From: Adineta vaga
Taxonomy: Eukaryota; Rotifera
Assembly: GCA_021613535.1 (NCBI GenBank)
Contig: CP075497.1
Location: forward strand, 10,788,001 to 10,852,000
Length of the DNA: 64,000 nt
Reading direction: 5' to 3'
In this document: positions 36,320 to 48,202 of the stretch, one piece after another
Position numbering within the stretch: position 1 is the stretch's first letter
Layout of the letters: the number at the start of each line of letters is the position of its first letter
The notes under the pieces: generated by a model
What the model was told of the DNA's origin: nothing
Seen by the model: the letters and a program-made list of their open reading frames with translations, nothing else
Database searches by the model: none
Made by a program: the position numbers and the translations under genes

Positions 36320-37673
36320 TTGTTTAGATTATTTCGCGAACGTTTGTCGTTGTGAGAATGTTGTTTTGATTTAAAAATCAAAGAATAAAGAAATATATGT
36401 GTGAAGTTAATTAAAATTACAAATAGACGAAAGGCTTGTATGTGATCGAAGGTATTACTTTGAAATTTGTTGTGAAAATGAAACATAGTCAATAGAAAAT
36501 ACCGAGAATGATTTTATTTGCTTTTAATTTCTTTGAGAATTTTAATGAAATCAATACTTGAAAATGTTCTCTTAGAAGTGCCGGAAAACTAAACAACCGA
36601 GACATCTGACGAGAGGGAAAATGTACTTTGATCATTTATTTTTTATGCAAATCTTTCTGTCTAAACAAGAATCATTTATTCATACACGAGATTCTGTCTT
36701 GAATAAGTTTCATCTTACAAAAATATGATAATTTAACTGTAATATTTATAGATTAGTTCTATATTAACCGTCTTCCTTTCTTTGCATCAAATAAGAATCT
36801 ACTGTCCTGATTGAAAATGATCAGTAAGACCTTGTATTTCTCGTTTGTTTTCTTCTTATAAATGAGTATTATATTAATGAAGTGTTGAAGCAACAACTGT
36901 TACATAGATGACTTGTTTTCACTCAAATTGAAAGTTGATTGATAGAAAGAAAAAGAACGCGAAGTTTTTCTTTTCTATTTGAAAAAAAAGAAGTGTCTTT
37001 TATAATTAAACTAAAAGTTTTTCTTTTTCTAATGTTCTACTTTTTTTTAAGAAGGCATTGTCGAAAGAACAATAAATATATATTTCAAGAATCACTTGAA
37101 TTATTCACAGAGTGGGAAAATGATAGTATGTGAGAATCTATTTGAATTCTAAATCTATCTTATCTTTTTATCTATTGACCAAGTCAATGAGAAGAGAAGA
37201 CACCATCTGATATAGATGGCGTTATTTAAAAATGGCATGAAAAAGATTCATTAAATTTGAAGTTAATCATGATATTATGAATAAATTCGAATATATCAAT
37301 CAATTAAATAAGTTAATTAAATGCTACATATTCAATCATTTCTGTATCCACACGTTGATATCTGATAGGTTTAAAGGAATTCAATTCATCCAATCATTCG
37401 AACACAACCCATATCCCGCTGTTTGCCCATTGATTCGTCTTTTCGTCTCTCGTACATTCAATATATTAGTAAGAAGGAAAGAGAATGAAGAAGGCCATCT
37501 CATAGTTTTATTTTTACTTGGTCGTATTTATTTGAGTTCATACCCATCGATATATATATATAGACTTATGATAGTGTGTGTCCGAACAAGAGAACTCGCC
37601 TTTTTCTTCTTCTTCTTCTTCTTCTTCTAACTGACCGCTGACCGATTCATTCTATTTTAGCATTATCTCTAAC
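36320..37673. other. Intergenic between CRAL-TRIO and calreticulin genes
   Basis: About 1.35 kb. It includes a CTT repeat at 37605-37628 and a short TA run near 37549-37561. A splice-acceptor-like site ends at 37660, 13 nt before the calreticulin ATG. No recognised coding segment. Confidence 0.55.
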
Positions 37674-39194
37674 ATGATTCGGTCAAGCTGTTTATTGTTA
37701 CTAGTTGTCGTTGTTGCAACTGTCTATTCGAAAGATTATTTCGTCGAAAAATTCGAAGGTAAAGATATTTTCGAATATTTAGAGAGAACTATTTTGTATT
37801 TTAGACGAAAGTTATAAAAGTCGATGGGTTCAATCAACGGCAAAATCGGATTTAGGTGAATTTAAATTAAGTCATGGTAAATTCTATGGTGATGCTAAAA
37901 AAGATCTTGGTAAGTCGATTTTTCTTCTTTCAAACCAATAGATAAGCTATACGAAAAATTTTTTCTTATCTAGGTATTCAAACATCTCAAGATGCTCGAT
38001 TCTATGGACTTTCGGCTAAATTTGATGAATTTTCAAATGAAGGCAAAACACTTGTCATTCAATTCACCGTAAAACATGAACAAAAAATTGATTGTGGTGG
38101 TGGTTATGTTAAAGTATATCCAGCAGGTACCGATCAAGTAGGTCTTACCGGTGATTCACCATATCATATTATGTTTGGTAAGAAATACGATCTCAATTGT
38201 TTTTGTTTTGCTAACTTTTATCTTTTTCTCTGATGTTTAGGACCTGATATCTGTGGTTATAGTACTAAAAAAGTTCATGTTATTTTCACCTACAAAGGAA
38301 AAAATCTCTTGGTCAAGAAAGATATCAAATGTAAAGATGATGAACTTACACATCTCTACACTTTGATTCTCAACCCAGACAATACATATGAAGTTCGTGT
38401 TGATAATGAAAAAGTTGAAAGTGGTAAACTCGAAGAAGATTGGGACTTCACTGCTCCAAAACGAATTCCAGATCCAAATGCTAAGAAACCATCCGACTGG
38501 GTTGATGAAGAAAAAATCGATGATCCAACTGATACTAAACCATCTGGTAAGTTTAATAGAGAAAAAACAATTCAAATATAGAAATTCATACTTTTATTTC
38601 TTCTTCTAATTAGATTGGGATAAAGCTGAACATGTTGCCGATCCAGAAGCCAAAAAACCCGAAGATTGGGATGATGAAATCGATGGAACATGGGAACCAC
38701 CAATGATTGATAATCCAGAATACAAAGGTGTTTGGAAAGCTCGTCAAATTGATAATCCAGCCTATAAAGGTCCATGGGTTCATCCTGAAATTGATAATCC
38801 TGAATATGAAGAAGATCCAAATCTTTATTTATATAAAGATCTCGGTGCTATTGGTTTTGATTTATGGCAAGTTAAATCAGGTACTATCTTCGATAATATA
38901 ATTATCACAGATAGCGTTGCACGAGCCGAAGAATTCGGTAATGAAACATGGGGAAAAACCAAAGATCCTGAAAAGAAAATGAAAGATGCACAAGATGAAG
39001 AAGAAAGAAAGAAAGAAGAAGAAGACCGTAAAAAACGAGAAGCTGGTTCGTATTCTCATCTGAATTCTTTGAATAAATCATATTAATTCGTTTTGTTTTC
39101 TTCGATTTATTTAGAAGATTTAAAGAAAAAACCAGCTGATGAAGATTCAGACGCTGAAGATACCAAATCACCACATGCTGATGATGAACTATAA
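37674..39194 (+). CDS. CALR: Calreticulin, with DDEL C-terminus (6 exons)
   Basis: Exons 37674-37758, 37805-37909, 37974-38177, 38241-38546, 38614-39045 and 39115-39194 give 403 residues. Signal peptide MIRSSCLLLLVVVVATVYS; lectin N-domain (CGGGYVKVYP and HIMFGPDICGYSTKKVH, with the disulfide cysteines); P-domain with three DP..KKP..W type-1 and three (I)DNP.YKG.W type-2 repeats; then IGFDLWQVKSGTIFDNIIIT and a charged C-domain. Calreticulin is the ER calcium-binding lectin chaperone for monoglucosylated glycoproteins. The C-domain is short and less acidic than in vertebrates, suggesting reduced calcium storage. The last four residues are DDEL, a non-canonical member of the KDEL/HDEL retrieval signals. 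All other features are ordinary. Confidence 0.96.
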
Positions 39195-40394
39195 TAGATT
39201 CTCCTGAAATAAAAAAAGACTTACATCATACATTCCCAGTCAGTTTTAATTGGAAAATAACAACTATATACACATCCTGTGAGGTAGTTTTTTTTTTCGT
39301 CTATTTAAACTTTAGTTCTTTTCGTTAAACTTCTTTTTTGTTTTCGTTTCATTCTATTGTTGTTTGTTTTGACTTTTCCGATTTTCTTTTTTCAACGAAA
39401 ACAAAAACTAAGAGTCTAGGGTGCAAGATTAGGAAAAAAAGAATGTGCAAATGCTATAGATTTATTTCATAATGACGCCTAGTAGAATAAGACAGCTATT
39501 CAGTTTTTTTTGTTACTGTTGCGCCGATATCTACATCAGTTTGTTTCTCTTCTACCCTTCCTTATTTATCTATTTATCTTTCCTGTATTGGCATGTGTTT
39601 TTGCGTGTTCATTTGATTTGACTATAACTTGCACGCTTTTTCTTCTGTCTCCGTTTTTATACGTCGCTGTTTATGCATTAAAAAAAAGAATATTAGAAAA
39701 AAAAACACACACAGATATTTTCATCATTCAACTATGAGAATTGAAATTACATTTATCTATCAAAAGCAATGAGGATTGATTATGTTAAATTCTAATCTGG
39801 ATTAACATTTAAAGCAACGCCATTTTGCACTGCAATACCTTGTTTTTTTGTTATTTGTACGATACATAAGAGTACTTGAAGGTTTTTTTCTGATTAAAAG
39901 CATAAATAAAAGCAAATATAGCTTCATTTTACATGGCAAATAAAGTTTCATATAATTCTTACACAATCATATACATAACACAAGTTTTTCTTCGCAGTCA
40001 AAGAGTTATTAACTCGATTATCACAAAGATTCTACGGCTGTAACAGACTAAGTATGAGATATTAGCATAATTTCATTTGATCAAATCAGATTCTTAAACA
40101 TTTTTGATAGTAATGTTATTTTTTATTTAAATCAATCAATAAAATACGCTTGATTGTATGACAAATTTCGAGAGAAAAAAAACTTTTCTTCTTTTTATTT
40201 TCCAACGATGCCGTTGTTTTAACAGGATAATATTGTTCTGAATTTCCGAGTAATTCGTATGGTTACAAGTGAAAAAAATTGCTTTCTCAGTTTGTTTTTT
40301 GTATAAAAGAAAAACGCACAGCACAAAATTATCAGCGTGAATGAAAGGTATAATAAACAAGATCGAAAATAACTAGAATGAATATGACAATAAA
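39195..40394. other. Convergent intergenic region (calreticulin / LRRC56)
   Basis: About 1.2 kb of 3' UTR material from two genes facing each other. An AATAAA lies about 14 nt after the calreticulin stop, near 39208. No further coding sequence is seen. Confidence 0.55.
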
Positions 40395-43110
40395 TTACGT
40401 TTTACGTGGAGGAAGACGTGGAAGTGTCGGTAATGGATCATTACGGAAATCTTTCAATGATTTTTTTACTGGTGAATTAGGTGGTTTCATAGTTGTTGAT
40501 TGTGAACCAGTAGGAATTGAAAGTGGAGCACGAGAAGCTTTGCTGGAGGGAAGTTCGGGTTCATGGTTAACACGCATTGGTGCACGCATACGATCTGCTG
40601 CTGAATTACTAATTAGTAGAACGAAAGTTTACATTGAATTTCATAGATAATTATCAATCAAATGAAATAAAATGTTGTTATATCAAGGTTGAATAATAAT
40701 GTACTTACGAATTTTCTCCAGTTGATGATCGTGAGTTTGTACGTGATTGCGAATGATGTAAACTAGCTGCTGAATTAGATCGATAACCTAAAATATAATA
40801 CATAAAAATACATTATATTATTATTAAGTCATTTTATATATTCATAAATTTCGATCACATGTCATGATTATTGTTTAATGATCAAAAAGAACTGAAGAAA
40901 AATATTGAGTAAAATTTTGGCTAATCAGGCAATCTAATTCAATATATATGCACGGCATGCATTTTTACAGTGATCTGCTTACCACCTCAAATCTGCCATC
41001 AATTGCTTTGATTGCACTGAACACAAATAGATTAACTACTTTCTCATCGATTGATCTTAGAATGAACACGTTCGCTGATCTAATAACTATAAATCTTACC
41101 TGTATCACCGGTAGTCAATCGACTTTCTGATTTTTCTGGACTATATGTTGACATAGCGGATGTTCGCCAACGTTGTTCTTCGGAGGGAAAAGATTCATCA
41201 AAACCAAAATTTCGACGATGAGAAGGCGATACTATTGTTTCTTCTAATATTTCAACAAGAAAATTATTAGTTATAAATGAAAATAAGATTCAATGATCGA
41301 ACAAACCTTGTTGAAAATGATCGGATCGTTGTACATAATCATTATCTTCATCAGAGTCATCAACTTCAAGATCATTTTCAAGTAGATCATCATCATCAGT
41401 AATGCGTAATACTTGTGGTTCAAGAAGTTTTTTACGTTCTTCAATTTTACTATAAAAATGAAATATATTGAATTGTTTTGCAAATAAAAAAATCGTACCG
41501 ATTATGTTCAGCTCTCCATTCATCAATTTCCTTCATTAATGGATGATTAGACATAGACGATGAAGTTAAAGTAGATGATGCTGATGTTGATACTGTTTCT
41601 TTTGTCTTTTCTGACGTTTTCACTGGAGAAGTATCGGACATACGTGATTGTTGTTGTTGTTGTTGTTGTTTACGTGCTCGTAGAATCTTTGTTAAATTTC
41701 CTTGAAATGCTGGGCCAATAGTTAATTCACTGACAACATCTTCATTATTATCTATTAAGAAATAAAACAGAAAGAGTTTATGTAATACAAACAAAAGTCA
41801 AACCTAATAATTCTGATTTTGATGGATCAGTATATGGTCGCATCGATGCTGATGGTGGTCGAATACTACCAGTAGAACCGGGACGAGCTGCTGAACGAGG
41901 ACGATAATATGCAGCAGTTGTTGGTCGATTTAATGGACTTCTATTCGCTGATCTTGGTCGAGAATCGACTAAAAACGTTAAATTACTCTAATAGAATAAA
42001 AAGAAAACATTCTTCAATACTAACCTTGATTACATGCTAATTTTTCATCTGCTGGTGCCATACCTGCAGCGATACATTCTTCAATCAAGGACCAATCTTG
42101 TTGAAATAACATCGTTCCTTCTCCCGATATGGATGATGAGGATGAGGATAGTTTATTCGATCGATTGGTTGCCATATCATCAAGTGTTCGAAGACGAGGT
42201 AAACGATGAATTATATCCGTACGATAATTTGATTGATTGTTAATCTGTATTAGAGAAAAATGATATGAGTTATTGAAAGAATTCATTTATATACCGGATT
42301 GCCTTCCAGAGTTAATGTTGTCAAATTTGGACATAGAGCAAGGAATTCCACTTGATGTATATCATCAATAAGATTACTAAATGAATCATTTTTTCATCAA
42401 TAGAAATCAAAGGACAATAAGAATACCTTTCCAAATCAAGTAAACGTAAATTTTCAAGCATACTTAAGGCACTTAAATCAGCTATTTCATTATAAGCAAC
42501 ATAGAGTTCTTCAAGTGATTGTAGGCTTGTAATACCATCTAGATCGTTCAAACAACAACGAGCCATCCAAAGAATACGTACATGTGATAAAGAGGTACCG
42601 AGATCTCTATCAATCGATAAATAAATGAAATTATCATTTTCAAAAATAACAATGAATAATTTTATAATAATTACCTTACACGTGGTATAACACTATTACT
42701 TAATTTAAGTTGAACTAATTTCTGTAGATAAACTCCAAAGTTTCCCAAACTCGTATCGGATGTGTCGACAATCATTTCTAATTCTCGAATATTAGCTAAA
42801 TCATCTGTACCAGTCAATGCTCTCTATATCAAACGAAATCAACAATGATCAGAAAAGTTCAATTGAACTATTTTACCAATTTAGTTGGCGAAAGAAATTC
42901 TTCTAATAAAAAATCTGCTTCCTGTAAAACTAATGGTTCGGGATTTACACGATAATCTTTTTGTTCCGTTATATGAATACCACGACGTAAAGGTTGTTTA
43001 CGCGTTGAAGATTTCTCAATATCGATCGGCATACTTGAAATTCTTGAACACAAAAAAAAAGTAATTTTATTTTTGTAAAAAAATATAAACATTTGCATAT
43101 ACCTAAGCAT
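40395..43110 (-). CDS. LRRC56: LRRC56-like ciliary leucine-rich repeat protein (12 exons)
   Basis: Minus-strand exons 43103-43110, 42877-43042, 42675-42823, 42427-42606, 42295-42376, 42025-42244, 41804-41968, 41499-41751, 41307-41449, 41100-41243, 40709-40787 and 40395-40608 give 600 residues. The N-terminal half matches LRRC56 nearly motif for motif: EEFLSPTKLRALTGTDDL, DTSLGNFG, RDLGTSLSHVRILWMARC, LNDLDGITSLQSLEELYVAY, LCPNLTTLTLEGNP, then YRTDIIHRLPRLRTLD. LRRC56 associates with intraflagellar transport and is needed for outer dynein arm docking in motile cilia. The C-terminal half is Arg/Ser/Pro-rich, with a poly-Gln run and acidic DDDD stretch, and is presumably disordered. Exon 1 encodes only MLR; starting at the Met in MPIDIEK (43032) is the alternative. 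The intron 40788-41099 is long for this window. Confidence 0.9.
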
Positions 43111-43605
43111 AACCCAAAAGAATAAAAATTATTTTTATTTTCTACATAATATAATACATTAAAATAATCATTGCTTTCTTTCCATTTACAAATTCTACTC
43201 ATTGACTTAACTAAGCAACCGACGAAAATATGATCCATATTTAATCGATACAAAGTGCATAGATATGTTGTTGAAATTGGATTGGTTGATTTCATTTGTT
43301 TATTTATTTATTTTCATCGAATCTTATCCTTCGTTTTCTTCTGTGTTGTTTGTTTTTTTCTGAGGACTTGTGCATTCGCTTCTTCTTCTTTTTCTTCTCT
43401 CTTTTTTTTCTTGTGTGTTTCGTGTGTTCAGAAATTCTGTTCTTTTTTTGTTTTCTTTTTCATTTTCTCTTGTTCATTTCTTCTAACTATCTTTATTGGA
43501 TTTCTCTATTTTCTATTTGATTCATCTCCATCATTCTGTTCACGTATCTGTGTAATCTTTGCCTCGTTCATCTATTTTTCTTTTGTGTAATCATCTGATT
43601 TCATC
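43111..43605. other. Bidirectional promoter region (LRRC56 / hnRNP D-like)
   Basis: About 495 bp between two head-to-head genes. The plus-strand half is strongly T-rich, probably the 5' UTR of the hnRNP gene. No obvious TATA box or other element could be assigned. Confidence 0.5.
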
Positions 43606-45750
43606 ATGTCATCATCTGGCAATGGACTCGATCAAACATCAACAACAACTACTGGTTCGTCATCGACAACATCGAATAATCCAGTAAATAATAATAATAC
43701 GAATTCAACCAACAATTCAAATGCTAATAATAATAATCCAACATTTCAACCTGTTCGAAATAATTCAGATAATATGGGACATACATTTGAAAATCCCATG
43801 CAAATGTTTGCAATGAAACAACAACCGATGACATCTCCAATTACAGGAACAATTTATACAGGTCCACCAGCAAAATATTTAAGTAATGGAGGTATGAATA
43901 GCAATGGTTATGCATCAGGTGGATCAATGAGACCAATGTTACCACCACAGCAACAACAAAATCCCAATAGATATGGTTCATTTAATGGAAACAATAATAA
44001 TGGTGGACAATCGATGCAACAACAGCAACGTCGACAAAATAATGGTGGAGTTGATAATGCAACGAATGATTCAGTCAAGTAAGTGAACTAGTTCTTCTTT
44101 TCGATAGTAATTCATTATTGTTTGTTTTCTGTCTGTTTTAGTACACGTAAAGTATTTGTTGGTGGTCTTAGTCCAGATACAAAGATGGGTAAGTCATTAT
44201 TTTCTATCTTATATTTGTATGTATGTATGTATGTACTGAAATATTGTTTCTTTTTCAGAACATCTTTGCGAATATTTCGCACAATTTGGCAATGTTGAAA
44301 GTGCTACCGTTAAATTTGATAAATCAGGACGTTCAAAAGGTTTTGGTTTTGTTCTTTTTGAAGATCGTGATTCTACAGATAAGGTAAAATTATTATCCAT
44401 CTGTTGGTTAATCTATGTATTTCATATTTTGAATAGGTCTATTCTCAAGATTTACATGTTATACAAGGCAAACGTGTTGATACGAAATCAGCACATCGTC
44501 GTGATCAAGCACTTGCACGTAAAGTATTTGTTGGTGGTTTAGATGTTGAAGTAACAGATGCTGAATTACGTGATTATTTTTCACAATTTGGAAAAGTATG
44601 TCTTTCTTTTTATTCATGATTGTAGGAAATTGTCATTTCGATTTAACGTCTAGATTGCTCAAATTGAAGCACCCGTCGATAAAATCAAACAAAAACGACG
44701 TCCATTCTGTTTCGTTCTCTTTGAAAATGAACAAAGTGCCGAAGATGTTCTTAAACAACCACGTCATACATTAGCTGGAAAAACCATTGACTGTAAACGA
44801 GCAAACCCAAAAAGTACAGAAAATAGTCAACAAAATAATAATACAAATAATCCTATGCAAGCGCAACTAGCACATTATAATATGCCTGGATTGAATCAAA
44901 ATCCATTTCAATATCAACAACGTAAATGAAATATAAATACATACTGGATTCGTTCTATAAAGAGAAATTTGTATTTCTTTTTTAGAACAACGTTCACAAC
45001 AACCTTCATCTCATCAACAATTGCAATATCAACAGGCGGCACTTGCTGCTCAACAGCAACATTATCCATTTTATAAGTAAAGAAGAAAGTTTTGTAGAAA
45101 TATAAATATTTATCTATGTTCTATTTACAGCTCGTCATCCATGGGTATGTCATCTGCTCAGCAACATCAACCAACTAATCAACAGGGGCAAAATCGATCT
45201 CAATCTAATCGACAACAATTACCATCGAATAATCAAGGTCTTGCTCAACCATGGTCACCAATAAGTCCAGCTCAATGGCCTAATACGAATTATGGTAAGA
45301 TATAACTTTATTTTACAATCCAGAAAACTAAATTATCACTAATGTTATTGAATAGATCCTCGTTCCTATGGTTCGTATGGTCCATCGTCAGCATCTGGTT
45401 CAAATGCTGCTTGGCAAGTTGGTCCTCCACCAGCCAATTCTTATGGACAAGGACGAACACCATCGAATGGTCCAACAGGTAATCCAGCCAATGCAGCCGT
45501 TGGTCCACCACAAACTCAACCTCAATTTGGTGGTGCAAACTCAAATTCTGCTCAATATTCTTATGCAAGTTGGGGTTTTAGTCAACCACAAGGTTCCCAA
45601 GGACCACCATCTGCTGGTCCACCACCAAATCAATATAATTATGGCGCTGAATCGTCAAATGGACCACCCAATGCATTTGCATATCCGGCACCAACAGCCT
45701 ATGATCATTTCTCGTCCGATTCAGCACCTCCATCCACTTACAGTCGTTAA
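43606..45750 (+). CDS. Two-RRM hnRNP A/B-D (Squid-like) protein (8 exons)
   Basis: Exons 43606-44078, 44142-44188, 44259-44383, 44437-44595, 44654-44921, 44986-45076, 45131-45294 and 45356-45750 give 573 residues. A 155-residue Asn/Ser/Gln-rich leader precedes tandem RRMs: RRM1 (RNP2 KVFVGGL, RNP1 KGFGFVLF) and RRM2 (KVFVGGL, RPFCFVLF), with the short ALARKVFVGGL linker seen in hnRNP A/B, hnRNP D and fly Squid. The C-terminus is rich in Gln, Pro, Tyr, Gly and Ser and resembles a prion-like domain. Family members act in splicing, mRNA localisation and stability. Musashi and DAZAP1 have related RRMs, but the RRM2 ending (CKRANP) favours hnRNP D/AB. Low-complexity ends make orthology within the group uncertain. 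Confidence 0.85.
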
Positions 45751-47116
45751 TGAAAGAGCTCATATATACACTGTACAGTTTCGTCGTTTTTTGTCTTCCC
45801 CTTGATTCTTTTTTTTTGTTTCGTAGTCCTCTATTATCATTACTTATATCACTATATAGATACGATCGCTATTGTATGTATATGCGTGTGCGTGCGTGTG
45901 TGTGTGTGTTGGGCTTGCTATAATAATCTTCTTCTATCATCATCGTCATCAATTTCCGTTAGTTGCTCTCTTTTTTCTCTCACTTTATCTCTCTATTTCA
46001 TATGTTTATATATGATACAGAGTCATTATTTAAAAAAAACCACTTTTGTATTCCTAATTATTATTTTTTTCGAGCATCATCATCTCAGATATTTTTGACG
46101 TTTGTTTTTTCTCTCTGTCTCTTTTTCATTCTGTTCTCTACTTTTGAATTTTTGTGTTTTCTTTTTGCTGTCATCAAAACAAAGATCTTGAACACTATTT
46201 GTTATTGTTGTTTACCGGTTGTTTGATGATGATGATGATTCTAATCATTTAGTTTTTCTTTAAAACTAACACAGTATTTTGACAACACATGTATCCATAC
46301 TGAAAACGAACAATAGTTGCTTTTCTTTTGTTTTTCGTTCAATACATTGCAAGGTCTTGTATGTTTTGGTATGTATCATACTCTTCTTTTTGATTCGCGC
46401 GTCTCATATCTATTTTGACGTGATTACTACGATTATCCTTGTTGTTATTGTTGATCTTGACTTCGTTTTCTTGTTTCTTTCGGCATATACATACGATTTG
46501 TTCTTTTGTTTTCTACAATTTAATCATCTCGACAGTTAGATTGTAAGCATACATACACACACACACACACACACACACATGCATATTCATTCGTACATAA
46601 CGTTTCGTTCTTTTCTTTTGTTTTGTTCTTTTTGAAAACCCTTTCTTTACTAGTTTCTCTTTTCCTTGTTCTTCACAACATTTTCTTTTTCTTGTTATTC
46701 GATTTGTATAAAAAAAAACCAAACTCGAATAAAGCAACGAAAAAACAAATCAAAGTCAAATTTTTCGGAAAGAAAGACTTGTAAATTAGATATGAAATAA
46801 GTTAATTTATTTCTCTGATATTATTAAATATGTGTTAATCAAAAAGACAAACCGAAATAGCAGTTGTTTTTTGTTTCGAATACTAAACAGACACGTCTCA
46901 TTAAACCTTGACAAGCAGAAACAAGGACGTACGTTCTTCTTTTTGTGTCTCTATGATAGAAATGCACTCAAGTGAAACATACTTTTTTTCATATACACTA
47001 ACGTTAACCATGTGTGATGCCTTATCATCATCATCAGTATCAAAGAAAACAAAGTGATATTACTTTCAAGTAAAGGTATTAAAACAAAAATAACTAAGTA
47101 ATATTACTGAAGAATA
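45751..47116. other. 3' UTR and intergenic region
   Basis: About 1.4 kb. The first kilobase is strikingly T-rich on the plus strand, fitting a long 3' UTR of the hnRNP gene; an AC repeat lies at 46553-46579 and AATAAA near 46730. Open frames here are Phe/Leu-rich artefacts of that composition. Confidence 0.55.
46553..46579. repeat. (AC)n microsatellite
   Basis: An uninterrupted AC dinucleotide run of about 13 units, in the presumed 3' UTR or flank of the hnRNP gene. Confidence 0.9.
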
Positions 47117-48202
47117 ATGGGAGGTGGTAGTTCACGTCGTCGAAAACCAAATACACCTATTCCATCTTATGCGCCAGGTTTAGGAGGATCACCAGGTATT
47201 AGTCGACCAGGAAATTCAGTTGTTACTGGTGTTGGAAATCCAACGGGAATTAATCCTAATCAGCAACGAGACTTAATGCAAGCTCAACAAACAATTGCAA
47301 ATTTAACTAATCAACTAAATGCTTATCAACGTAATGCAAGTGGTGGTATGCCTATACAACAAATGCCTTATGGGAATTATTCAGGACCTAGTGGCACACC
47401 ACCGATGATGCCTTATGGTACTCCGCCACAAATGGGCTATGGAACACCACCGATGATGCCCTATGGTAGTCCATCATATGCACCTCCAAGTCCGACTCTT
47501 CAACATTTTGCTGGACAAAATCCGTATCCATATCCATATCCATCACCACCAATGCCACGTGCTAATGGTTATCGTGATACTGACTTTGCGGCTATTGCTA
47601 ACATATCTGGTTTAAATCCAGGTGATGTCGCACTTCTTCATCGAGAATATATGAATTTAACACGTGGTGGTATAAATAAAATTGATCGTGTCATTTTTCG
47701 TCAAATACTACGAGATGTTCTTCTTGAAGCTAATAATGAACATGTCGATCGTGCTATTGAAAATATGTTCGTTACAATCGATCGAAATCGTGATGGTTTT
47801 ATTGATTTTCCTGAATTTATTGGTGCATTTAAAGATGTTTTAAAAGGAAATGTTTCTGATGCTCCAAATTATTTTCAAGATGATGTTTATCCTGATATCT
47901 TAGGAAGTCAATTACGAGCAGCTGGTGTCGGTAGTGGTGTTGCATCTCAATCTGTAGCACGCATTCAACAAGCAGCACCAGCTCAACAATTTGTTACTAC
48001 AGGTGGACTTAATATTGTACCATTAGCATCGACAGCAATTCAACAAACACCACTTATTTGTAGTCCTGCACAAATTTCTGATGCATCAGCACCTGTACTT
48101 ACTCTTGATCCAAATCAATCATCTTACGTAATTGCAACACCAGGCCAATATTTGATCACACAACCAACAGCTTTACAATGTGTACCATTACCTATGATGT
48201 GA
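47117..48202 (+). CDS. N-myristoylated, Pro/Gly/Tyr-rich EF-hand protein
   Basis: A single exon of 361 residues. It starts MGGGSSRRRK, a good N-myristoylation signal with a nearby basic patch. Residues about 50-72 are Gln-rich and helical, followed by a Met/Pro/Tyr/Gly-rich stretch (YGTPPMMPYG-type units). Residues about 160-245 resemble the first half of a neuronal calcium sensor: a degenerate first EF-hand (LNPGDVALLHREYMNLTRGG) and a second with canonical loop DRNRDGFIDFPE and FIGAF. No third or fourth EF-hand is present. The C-terminal 110 residues are Ala/Gln/Thr-rich. It is probably a membrane-tethered calcium sensor. Penta-EF proteins share the Pro/Gly-rich leader but not this EF arrangement. 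Partner and function unknown. Confidence 0.78.
   Translation: MGGGSSRRRKPNTPIPSYAPGLGGSPGISRPGNSVVTGVGNPTGINPNQQRDLMQAQQTIANLTNQLNAYQRNASGGMPIQQMPYGNYSGPSGTPPMMPYGTPPQMGYGTPPMMPYGSPSYAPPSPTLQHFAGQNPYPYPYPSPPMPRANGYRDTDFAAIANISGLNPGDVALLHREYMNLTRGGINKIDRVIFRQILRDVLLEANNEHVDRAIENMFVTIDRNRDGFIDFPEFIGAFKDVLKGNVSDAPNYFQDDVYPDILGSQLRAAGVGSGVASQSVARIQQAAPAQQFVTTGGLNIVPLASTAIQQTPLICSPAQISDASAPVLTLDPNQSSYVIATPGQYLITQPTALQCVPLPMM

Noticed and set aside
40378-40650. Plus-strand frame over the LRRC56 3' exon
   Set aside because: Antisense shadow of the Pro/Ser-rich LRRC56 tail.
45368-45805. Alternate-frame His/Gln/Met-rich frame over the hnRNP last exon
   Set aside because: Shadow of the low-complexity C-terminus; the real frame joins the RRMs in phase and ends at 45750.
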